Assembly (NCBI GenBank): GCA_934045075.1
Contig: OW203722.1
Span: 4,893,264 to 4,957,263 of the forward strand
Reading direction: 5' to 3'
Source: Yponomeuta sedellus
Lineage: Eukaryota; Arthropoda; Insecta; Lepidoptera; Yponomeutidae
DNA: 64,000 nt
Part shown: piece by piece, positions 47,401-59,400 of the stretch
Layout of the letters: every line of letters starts with the position of its first letter
Numbering within the stretch: the stretch's first letter is position 1
The notes under the pieces: generated by a model
What the model was told of the DNA's origin: nothing
The model's input: only the letters and a program-made list of their open reading frames with translations
The model's database searches: none
Made by a program: the position numbers and the translations under genes

Positions 47401-50400
47401 AGTCTGGAGAGTTGTGTGCGGAGTTCCCCTACCGGGCGAAGGCACTGTTTGCATTCGAAGAGGTCGACGGAACAGACATTTGTTTCTTCGGCATGCATGT
47501 TCAGGTTTGTGATAGTAATATTAAGTTCTTTCAGCGTCACTACGGGCCAAATAACACGCTTATCTTAGTCATATATCTATTAAATCAGTTTCATTACGAT
47601 ATCTTTCACCACAGTTGGCTAGAAGTTAAAATATTCTATAAAGTGCTATTGAAAGAATTTTAAGTTAATCATAAATTGAAAGTTAGTCACAGGAAAATCA
47701 AATTAAAACTCCCTCCTCTTCCAGGAATACGGTAGCGAGAGTCCAACGCCGAATACGCGGCGCGTCTACATAGCATATCTAGACTCAGTCCATTTCTTCC
47801 AACCGCGGCAATTCCGAACAGCGGTCTACCACGAGATCCTACTCGGCTACCTCGACTACGCAAAGCAGCTAGGCTATACCATGGCCCACATATGGGCCTG
47901 TCCACCTTCAGAAGGTGATGACTACATATTCCACTGCCATCCGCCCGAGCAGAAGATACCGAAACCCAAGAGGCTGCAAGAGTGGTATAAGAAGATGCTC
48001 GACAAGGGAATCATTGAGCGGATAATCCTCGATTACAAAGATATTCTAAAGCAAGCGATGGAGGATAATATCTCGTCCGCGGCAGAGCTTCCGTACTTTG
48101 AGGGCGACTTCTGGCCCAACGTTCTCGAGGAGTCAATCAAGGAGTTGGATCAGGAGGAGGAAGAGAAGCGGAAGCAGGCGGAGGCGGCAGAAGCACATGT
48201 CAGTATCTAGTTTTTATTGTTTCATTTTACTGTATCCCAGAAGCTTTGTTTCAAAGAATTATATTTGTACCCTAATTTAATGATTCCACTTTTAAGGGCC
48301 GATTTCTTGTTTGCAGAATCAATCGATTTAACTTCTACTTGTAAGGGAAATTTATTAATTTATAGATCCCACTTCTCACTATGGCCTTCATTCATCCCAC
48401 TTCTGATAATCAACTCTTCTACCTTTTGTTTAATCCTTTTTCTTATGATAGTCGACGCTCCTTGAAACCTGACTTCTGGGACTACTTCTTATGTTTATTA
48501 TTTTCCCCAGCTAATGCAAAAACTTATTTTGTGCTGAAAATTCCTCATTGATTAACACGAAAAAAACTTGCTTTCCCAATTAGAGGGATTTTACGATATT
48601 AAGTCTTGAGCACCATCTAGCCCTCGTCCAAATCGTTACCCGCGACAAGACCATAACTAACGAACCTTCTAGATATTCCAGTCCTCGGAGGAGAGCGAGC
48701 AGGGCCCCGACGGTAAGAAGAAGGGCCAAAAGAAGGCCAAGAAGTCCAACAAGTCGAAGGCGGCCCAGCGGAAAAACAGCAAGAAGCAGAGCGACCAGCA
48801 GCAGGGCTCAGATCTCAGCGCGAAGATTTTCGCGACGATGGAGAAGCACAAGGAAGTTTTCTTCGTCATCAGGCTACATTCCGCGCAATCCGCGGCGAGT
48901 CTGGCGGTGAGTTGATCTAAAGCGTTTATAAGTGTAAGCTGAGGCAAAGGCTATGTATGCTAAAAATTAGATTGGTTCTACATAAACCATTGCTGCCGTC
49001 TTCAAGAGGCGAGCAATGATGGCGCGTAAAGAAACTCAAGAATAAAGAATAAGTGCTAGGAAATTAGGGTTGGGTCCTTCAGGAAGCCTGTACTGACATT
49101 AGAGCACAACTGGCTTTTTGGAAGGATGTAGACTGGCTGGAGTAGTCACAGACTCGTTAGATATTATAAACACGAAAATCTCAAGGCTAAAATTATATTT
49201 TGATGGTAACAGAACCCTCTGCATTTACTCTTTCAGCAATAACACTCTAAAATTTATTGAAGTACATTTGGTATTCACATTGACTCAGTCATAACGTCAA
49301 CGTCTGTTAGCAATGTCTGATTTTTGAAAGAAAACAAGGTAAAAAAAACTCTTGTAAGATGTTTACCCACCACGTCAAGAATATGATTGTTGGCTTAAAA
49401 AATTATAGCTCTCAGTCAAGCATAGATAGGTAATTACGTTTCTAATCGCGATTTACTAGGTACAATTTAATTACCTTATTTCCCCATGTTTTAGCAACGT
49501 TGCAGCTATTAAAGCTGTAAGCATAGTCGATGTTACATTATCTGAAACGCATCTCTCCGCCCACAGCCAATCCAGGACCCGGACTCGCTCGCGAACTGCG
49601 ACCTCATGGACGGGCGCGACGCGTTCCTGACGATGGCGCGCGACCGCCACTACGAGTTCTCGTCCACGCGGCGCGCGCGCTTCTCCACGCTGTGCATGCT
49701 CTACGAGCTGCACAACCAGGGACAGGACAAGTTCGTGTACACCTGCAACACCTGCAAGGCGCACGTCGAGACGCGCTACCATTGCACCGTCTGCGACGAC
49801 TTCGACCTCTGCGTGCCCTGCTACGAGAAGGAGGGCCACCCGCACCGCATGGAGAAGCTCGGCCTGGACCTCGACGTCGGCTCCTCCCCCGGCGACATGA
49901 AGCAGGCCAACCCGCAGGAGGCCCGCAAGCAGTCCATCCAGCGGTGCATCCAGTCCCTCGTGCACGCGTGCCAGTGCCGCGACGCCAACTGCCGGCTTCC
50001 GTCCTGCCAGAAGATGAAGCGGGTCGTCTCGCACACGAAGATCTGCCGGCGGAAGACGAAGGGTGACTGCCCGATCTGCAAGCAGCTGATCGCGCTGTGC
50101 TGCTACCACGCGAAGCACTGCCAGGAGACCAAGTGCTCGGTGCCGTTCTGCAGCAGCATCAAGCAGAAGCTGAAGCAGCAGCAGGTGCAGCAGCGGGTGC
50201 AGCAGCAGCAGCTGCTGCGGCGCCGCGTGGCCGCCATGAACACGCAGCGCGGCATGGCGCCCGCCGCCTCGCCGCCGCCCGCGCCCGCGCTCGCCTCGCC
50301 GCCGCCCTCCAAGCCCGCGCCGCAGGCGCTGCCGCAGAACGTGCAGAAGGTGCTGCAGCAGGTCAGTGCCCCTCTCCTCTTGCACGTGTCCGAGTGCTTA

Positions 50401-53400
50401 GTGCGAGTTTTTTAACTACTCGATCGCGTTAACGTAAACTCATATTTCTATAGCATCGAGGAAGCGCCACCTAGCGACAAGTATGGAAATTAAAATTGCT
50501 GAGTGCGAGTTGTAATGGTTTACGTTCAGAAGTTAACACGTTTACCAGCCAAAACATGAATAAACGCGAGTGCGAGTTGTACTGATACAGCGTTTTGCCA
50601 GTTCGAATGGTTAACTTACTCATACTCACTACTCAATGCTCGATTAACGCGGTAGTAAAGTTATTCGATTAGATCTGTTAAACTCGCACTAAGCACTCTG
50701 GAGTGCAGGCATAATCTAATGGAATACTTGCAACTAATTTTGAGGCGACTTCCGCCATGTTTGCGGGCACGCGTGTGGGAATAAATGTTGATGAAGCGAG
50801 AGTCTGTCAGTATTGTGGCAAGTCGCAAACCCGAGCTTCTGTCTACCTCTCCGGTATAGAGGAGTATGTATGTTTAAAAAGTAAGGTGAACTGAATGGTT
50901 CGAATTTTATAATTACATTCCTTACGCCAATTTTGGGTTCATCATACGAAAAGTCTATATTGAACATAATACCTTTTTTCATTGTACTTTTATAATTAAT
51001 ACATTCTCATAATAAGTTCTAGAGATGAATCACAAAATAATGTCCCTTACTCCATTTACCAAATTCTTTTGTGATGGGATTTTGAAACTTAGAATTCTAA
51101 ACTATAAATTCAATCCTATGAATCAGGCCTCTATGACAATTCGATGTACATCGCAAAGTCTCTTAACCACAGATTAACAAGTACTTTTATGAAATTCGGC
51201 CCTGTTGGACATAAGTTTACCCAAGCATGCCACTTTTTTCCATCGTCGCTCTAACGAGGCGATAGGAATCTTAAGCTGCGTTTGCCAGTTCCTGGTCTAC
51301 ATACGAGAATCGTTGTACCCTATCGGTTCTTCAGCAAATGTTAGCAGCCCACGTCCACTTCAACTTGCCAATCCGCTACTTGACTCGTATCAAATTTAAC
51401 ACGATTAATGAATATTTCCTGTAGTATTTAACGTAAGAAACTGAAATATAAGTAACTTTGCTATAGTATGTAGGATGGCTGCAAAATTTGCAAATTAAAA
51501 AAAATATTTTCCACTTTTAATTCGGAACGGTGAAAACGGTATCCGCCATCTTGAAAGCATCTTTGGTTTGTAAACAAACATCTGTCAGCCATAGCCAGTG
51601 GACATCGATTATTATAGGACTTAAATCAAAGTGACCTTCAAAATACACCCGAGTTTGAGTCGATAAAGTATTGGGGTCTCTTTTGGCAAGTTTGACCAAG
51701 TTTTTCGTATGTTTAATTCACTGGGTACACAAATCCCCAACTTCCCGTGGGTCTTTATTGATATGTTTTTGCATTTTCGAACAAGCAATCATGATAATTG
51801 CTATATTTTGCATGTAAACTCGATGAAATCATGGTTACGTTGTTGTTATTTCACTATGCTCACAGATCACTTACATATTTTGAATGTCAAACTTTGTTTA
51901 CAAGTCCTTAGGTCTTCAAACCATAGACAACAATGGCTGACCGCGTTCTTGGCTGTCTAGTGAAGCAAAGTTTAAATAAAATATTTTTTTGTTGCTTTTA
52001 GGTCCTCAAAAAATATACAATAGTATTTTTTGATCTAATGGAAGAGATACTTACCATTTAAGACCTACTTGAAAAGAGAGTCAACTAGCGGATTGTATCG
52101 GATTGTTAATTCTTTGTCACAACTAACGAGTATAGTATTTACCAAGGTTAACACGAGCACTACACATAGTAAAAATTGTATTTACACGGATTTTACTCGT
52201 TCAATTTATCATTTTTACAATTTTCCGACGTCGAACTAATGAGTGACGAAGCGAAAGGGTCGTGGCAAGCGGCAGTCCCTGCCTCTCGTTGGGGTACAGG
52301 CGCGAGTGTATGTTCCGTGTTTGTTTGAACCGTTGTGCGGTCCCCAGGTGCAAGAGGAGGCGGCGCGGCAGCAGGCGCCGCCGTACGGCAAGCAGGTGGC
52401 GATGGGCGGCGCGGGCGGCGGCGCGGGCGCGCGCGGCGACTGGCCCGCGCCGCGCTTCCGGCAGCCGCCGCCGCTGCACCACCCGCTGCACCACGCGCGC
52501 GCGCCCGCGCCGCCGCAGCAGCAGCCGCCGCAGCCGCAGCTGCAGGTGATTCATTGATTTGCTTTTCAGAAGTCTTTATCTAGCCTCCTAAGCCCCGGCG
52601 TCCTAGAAATAGGACATCGCGAATGACTTTCTTGATTCACACCCAATGATTTAGTGGGAAGTCCGCAAAACTTACTGTTCCAGGTCCAATATTTTCCTCA
52701 TCATTTTTTGGACAAAGAGAAAAGTTTTTCAAAATCTACTTAGTTTTAGAAGACTTACAGTAAGTGCTACTTCCAGGGCTTAGGACGTTATAGAATAATA
52801 ATTAACATGTCACAATATAAAACACGAACCGCTCGTGGCCTAGTCGAACCGAGTGATTGGAATCAATCACTCGGTTAAGCAACAACAGGCGCAGTCAGGT
52901 ACGGGATGGGTGAGCGTCCCGTGACTACCGCTAGTGGCATTTTTTCGAGCGCTTCCGTGCTTCGCAAGGCACGTTAAGCCGTTGGTGCCGGCTGTCATAT
53001 AATGGCAGTCGTTAAGCCATGTCAGAGGCCTTATGGGCGGCTTGATAACTTCTGACAGTAAGGCCCACCACTGTCTTACAATTCTCCACCAACCCGGACT
53101 TGGCCCCCATGGTGGAGTATGGCCTAACCTTCCTGCGATGCAGGAAGAGACCCGTGCCCCAGCAGTGGGGACATACAAGGGTTGATAACGAAAATATAAA
53201 ACACTGTCTTAAGTGTAACAATCTGTATTAGCACTATTTTTCAGGTGAGGCACCCAAGTAAAAATTTTAAGATTTATATGTGGTTAACATTATTATGCAA
53301 TGTGATGCAGCTGCAGGTGAGCGCGCCACACACACGCAGCCTACGATCCGTAGAGGGCGTTTCACATTATATTTCCTTGCAAGAAATTCTTAGAAAACCT

Positions 53401-56400
53401 AATTAGAGGCTAAAAATTCCACCCATGCCGGGATTCGAACCTGCAACCTCTGGCTATCCGTGCCGGCGCTCTTTCCAACTGAGCTAATGGGCGACTCACC
53501 GGCATCAGTGAAACTTCGAAAATCTTTACAATTTTTCTCTGTATTACGTACAGGCAGCGAAGAAATTCTTATAACCATGTAGTAGAGTCTATATTTGCTG
53601 AATCCAAAGGTCTTATTTCGTGAAACGCACTCTACCGCAAAAGGAAGAATAGCATTTTTTTTATTTATTACTGATATTTATTTGATGCACTTTTGCGATC
53701 TGTAGTCTTCGAACGATAATAAGCAAACTGTTTGGACTTCTACGGCTCTTCTAATCTAGAAAAAAAAAAACCAGAAAAGTTTGTCTCGGGTCTTGGATGT
53801 TATCTATGTATTTATTGTATTAAATCTATCGTCAAGTTAGCACCTGTAACACAAATCATTCAGTTGTACTTAGTATAAGGCTAACGAGATCTGTGTAATA
53901 TGACCGAAAATATAAAAAAAAAAATTTGTAGTTTGTGATTGGTGCCGAGTGAGGTCCAACAACCTCCATACTCCTAGATTGCCTTTACAGTCAACAGCAT
54001 TGCATTTTTCCTTTTGCGGTACGACACGCTTATGGGTTAACTTTCTTGTTCATCTTTCCGTCCGACTGTCTGTTAGGAACCTCACCCGCCAAATTTCTCG
54101 TACACTAACAATATGTCAATCTGCTGTTAACCGCTGTGAAATGTTTTTTATATGCTCTTGGGCCAACTGACAGCTGTTCACCATAGATTAAGGGCTTGTT
54201 CGTGTACCAGAAACCGGGGGCTATTAAAACAGTGTACTCAGGTCTACAGTCCCTTAAAGTTGTAAAAAAAATCAAACTTCTAAGTTAACGTATACAAAAT
54301 ATATACATATGTCGCAAAAAACGTATATTTCGACACTTCGGAAATCAAAATTTACAGAGTATTTTCTGATGACCTAGAACATTTGGCTAGTAATATGTTC
54401 TGCTACAAATCCAGATTAATTTAAATCATAAACAAAATTGTCTTTCAATATCGGGAAAAGCTCGAAAAACAACGATATTCTTGAACTATTTGATGTATGT
54501 AATCTACGTATACATATTTGTACGGAATCCTCGGCAGCCGAGTCCGACTTGACTTATCCGGTTTTTTACATACCTATAGTTACAAACAACTCGCAAACAG
54601 TGTAGGACGCACATGTCGACGAGATTTAGTTTCAGGACAGGGCCGAGCACCCTGAACAAAATAAAATTTTTTTTTTTTTTTTTCACTGATATTTATTTGG
54701 TGCGCTTTTGCGATCTGTAGTTTTCAAACTACAATAAGCAAATTGTTTGGGCTTCTACGGCTCTTCTGTAGTTTGTGGTTGGTGCAGAGTGAGGTCCAGC
54801 GGCCTCCATCCTCCTAGGTTGCCTTTACAGCCGAATTTAGTGTCTGTCTGGCAGATTAATAATATTGTGCCTCTTTAGTCTAGCGTAGCAAGTGCTGTCT
54901 TTTGTCAATAGGTCCGAAGCCAATTCGTTTGGATGACGACTAAGCCGATCTTGATAATTAATACTATAGTGCCGGATCTCCTCCATGACGGTGGGAATTT
55001 TTATGTCTTGATACATGAGTTTGTTGCTGATGTACTGAGGGATATTCATCATTGACCGTATTGTTTTCGTCTGGAATCGTTCAATTATATCTATGCTTGA
55101 TCTGCAAGCGGTTCCCCATAGCTGAATGCCATAGGTCCAGATGGGCTTCAAGATTGATTTATATAATGTTATCTTACATTCTCTTGATAATTTGGACTTG
55201 GGACCTACAAGCCAATACATTGAACGAACCTTAAGGTCTAACTGTTTTCGTTTCATTGATATGTGTTTTTTCCATGTCAAGCGCCTATCAAGGTGGATTC
55301 CCAGATAACGGGCTTCGTTGGCTTGAGGAATTTCCTGACCATTAAGACGAACTGGAGGGCACACTCCCTTTCTGAGGGTAAAAGTAACTTGTACCGATTT
55401 CGTCTCATTTGTCCTAATACGCCATAAATTGCACCAGTTCTCCATAAGGTTTAGTGCTTCCTGCAAGTCTTGTGATGCGGTAGCGGGGTCTTGATGGCTT
55501 GCTAGATATACGGTGACGTCCGCGAAGGTTCCAGTTGTGACTTTGTGGTTAGATGGTAAATCAGCTGTGTAGAGTAAGTAGAGCACAGGACCGAGGACAC
55601 TTCCTTGCGGGATTCCTGATTGTATTTCTTGAAGTGCTGAAATTTCTTCATCGTATTTTACTTCAAAGCATCTGTCAGTCAAGTAGGAGTCCAATACAGA
55701 ATAGATAGAGTGAGGCAAAAGGTTTCTTAGCTTAAATTTGAGACCAAGGTGCCATACCTTATCGAAGGCTTGGGTTATGTCTAGGAAAACAGCTGAGCAG
55801 TACTCCTTTTTCTCCAATGACCTTGATATATGGTTTACCAGTCTGTGAACTTGTTCCGTTGTTGAGTGGTTTTCGCGGAATCCGAATTGGTGTTGGGGAA
55901 TTATGTGATCAAGACAAGGCCTCAGTCTGAAGAGAAGAATTTTTTCGAATACCTTTGAGGCAACTGGCAGTAGGCTTATAGGTCTGTATGAAGTCACCTC
56001 ATGCTCAGGTTTACCCTCTTTTGCTATAAGAATTATTTGTGCCACTTTCCACTGGCATGGGTATTTCCCTGTTCTTAGTATGGCATTCACTATACTTGTA
56101 AAGAGAACTATTGCTTTTCTGGGAAGATTTTTCATGATGATTGGGCTAATGAGATCGTATCCTGGGGCTTTTTTCAAATTCATAAGACTTATTATTTTCC
56201 TAACTTCAGCTGGTGTTGCGTGTTTGATTGGTAAAGACAATTGGTAGGGATTAAACATTGCATCCTCTATCTTTTCCGAGTGAGCCGCTGCTTCTTCGTC
56301 ACTAGCTGGATAGGGTTTGAAGACTTCAGATAGGTGATCGGCAAATAGTTCAGCTTTTTCTCTTGAACTTCTCGCCCAGCTTTTATCTTGTTTTCTTAAT

Positions 56401-59400
56401 GGTGGTATTGGTTCTATGGGTTGCTTTAACATAGTAGTAGCTTTCCACAAAGAATGTTTTCCGTTATTTTCAGGTCTTAAGTCTGCAAGATATTTCTGGG
56501 TTGAATCACTTTTTAGTTTAGCTATTAGCGACGTGAGGTGACGCGATGCTCTGTTAAGAGCTCGTTTATCTTCTGGGTGTCTTGTAGAATGCCACTTTTT
56601 CCGCAGGTTTCTCCTTTCGTGAATTTTGTTCCTTACAAGTTGTGAGTACATGTTTGTCTGCCTGAAGTTTTTGTCTAGTGCTGGCGTAGCTATACTAGCT
56701 GCAGTGATTATGGAGCTATTGAGTATTTCAACTGCAGTATCTATGTCGTCCTGATTTTTGAGTCTAATATTTAGTTTTAGATTTGTTTCTAAGTATTCTG
56801 TAAACTTATCCCAATCTGTATTCCTGTTGGTCAGAGATGGTTTGGGTTCTTTTACGATTATATCAGTATTTATGGTTAGCAGGATAGGCGAATGATCTGA
56901 TGATAGGTCGGATAGAGATTCTATATTTAAGTGATGTGGAGAGAGTCCTTTGGTGACGAAGAAATCCAGCAGGTCAGGAACTTTGTTTGGATCTGTTGGC
57001 CAGTATGTTGGTTTGCCGGCTGATAAAGAATTAGCATTTTGTTTTATTATTGATGCATGCAGCTGTCTACCACGCGGAAGGATGAGTCTGGAGCCCCAGA
57101 ATGTGTGTTTTGCATTCCAGTCTCCCCCTGTGGCATATCTTGGCCCCAGCGTTGTGAAGTATTCATTGAACATATCTGAGCTAATTTTGTGTTTCGGAGG
57201 ACAGTATGTTGCTGAAAAGACTATAGGGCCTTGGCTGGTGTGTACCGAAATGCTGGATGCTTGAAGATATTCTTTTTCAAATTTTTCCATCTCAAAATGT
57301 TTATATTTTGTGTTAATAATGACTGCTGTGCCGCCATGGGTGTTACCAGATGGATGGTTAGTGAGGTAAGCCGAGAATCCTGGGATTCTAACTATACTAC
57401 GATTGGTTAGTCTTGTTTCTGAGATAAGAACTATGTCTAGTTTGTATTCTTTGATAAATAATTCTAAGTCTTGTCTTCTGTTAGACAAGCCGTTGGCATT
57501 CCATGCGGCTACCCTCAGGAATAGATTCATTTCTGCTTCTGGGCAGTTACTCTGACCAGATCGATCATGCGATCCATCACTTTGTCTAGCATCCTTTCTA
57601 GGGTTTGCTCAAATCTAGTGAACATCATATCGAGGAGCTGCATCATATTGTTGTTAGAGTTGTTGGTGTAATTTGACGCCTGGTCTTTGTCCCTGGAATT
57701 GGCTACATCAGCATAAGTTTGAGGTAAGCTATGACTGTTTTGATTGTTATTGCTTCTTATTGAGTCGCATTGGGGTAATGATTTTTTCCATCCCTGCTGT
57801 TCCACTTGTGTTATTGGTGCGGTTGGCAAGGTGGGCCAGAGCTGCCCACTGGTCTGTTGCTGCATGTGATGGTTGTTGTATGGTGGTCGATTGAGGGTGG
57901 GCTCATTTGTACGTCCTTGTTTAGTTTTTGGTTTAGTTTTGTTAAAGATGTGGTCCCTGTATTCTTTATATTTGCTGCATCCTTTGTAATTAGCTGGGTG
58001 CGTACCTTGGCAGTTGGCGCAAGTTGCAGGAGTATCAGATGGTTTCAAGCACTCCTGGGTTGGGTGGTCGTTACCACATTTTACACATCTGTGTGTACGA
58101 TGACAGAGGTTTTTGGAGTGGCCAAATCGTTGACACCTTTTGCATTGGATTGCCTCCTTCTTTTTGTAAGGAGCTTCAATAGATACAATGGTGTTGTTTA
58201 GATGTTTAACATTGTAGACTTCTTTATTGTTTATATTAGGCTCAAGGTTCACATAATAAAGTGGCAGAGGAGCTTTGGTTTCCCTATGGAGAGCACATGT
58301 GATACTTCTCACCATGTGCCCGAGTAGTTCCAGTTCTTCCTTTATCATATCTATATCTTCTGATGCGTGCAGTCCTCGGATTACGACTCTGAAGGCTCGT
58401 TCATGCTTCAGTTGATAGGTATAATGGTTTATGTTTGATGCAACAAAGTTTTCTCTTATAAGTTTGTATGTTTCGACATCGGATGGAATAACTTTTACAA
58501 TGTGGCCTGATCGTAGAGTGGTCAGCTTGTACTTGTTTAAGTCCGGAACTATGCTTTGAAGTATCTCCTTAAGTTTTGATAGGTTTTGTACTCCTGTGAC
58601 GAAGATCGGTTCGGGTTTCGGCGTGAATTGCCCCTTGGCTTTAGTCTGGTCAGGTGGTTTTTCCACCTCGTCGTTGACTAGTTGCTCAAAACTGTTTGAT
58701 ACCGGCACTGCGTATGTGTGCTTAGTACTTGCTTGCTCATTGGTGCCTGGTTTGACTGGACTGGGCTCTATCCTTTTACGTTTTGGTGTAGGAACTCGAT
58801 CATGTTGCCAAGAATTTGAAGTTGACGCTATTTGTTCAGTTTGTTTAGTAGTTGGACGTTTAGCATTGAATAACCCTCTGTGAAAGACCTGTTGGATCAA
58901 TTTTGGCTGAGGTTCCCTGCTTTGTGGGCTTTCCCTGTGTTCAGGCTCAAAGGCAGAATTGGCATTGCTGCTATCATGATGGAGGCCGGGTATGTGCGGA
59001 GAGGTAGGGGTGGAATCTACCATTTTGTAGTTTTTGTTTGATGTGGCAACACTACTTAAGTCACCGCAGATGACATTTTAACAGAACTAGCAAATGATTT
59101 TGCAACGCGGGGTCTTTTTGCTACTTAATCTGTGATGACAGTTAGTATTTTTCGAAGTTGAGGGTAGTTTTGCAAAGAGTTTTGGACGCGGTAAAATGTT
59201 TTGCACTATATCTCACTAAATAGCTTGGATTACACTGAGATAACACTAGCGCTTTCACTTCACCACTTCACAAAAACTTTGCCGTATGTTTTGATTAATC
59301 AGAGGATGTTTAACACAGGAATTTCAATAAACTTTCGAGCGCACTGTCGCCCACTTGACGTTTTCTGACAGTTCGAACAAAATTAAATGTGTTTAATTGT

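Larger units (their letters stand above)
54667..59374 (-). mobile_element. Jockey-type LINE, near full length, with target-site duplication
   Basis: 4.7 kb with 5' UTR, ORF1, ORF2, 3' UTR and a 17-nt A tail (T-run 54667-54683). The flanks GAACAAAATAAAA (54654-54666) and GAACAAAATTAAA (59375-59387) match in 12 of 13 positions. Lies antisense in nej intron 19. Confidence 0.93.

Noticed and set aside
49471..50385. 304-codon open frame on the minus strand opposite nej exon 18
   Set aside because: Arg/Leu/His-rich antisense of ZZ/TAZ2 coding sequence; no recognisable domain.
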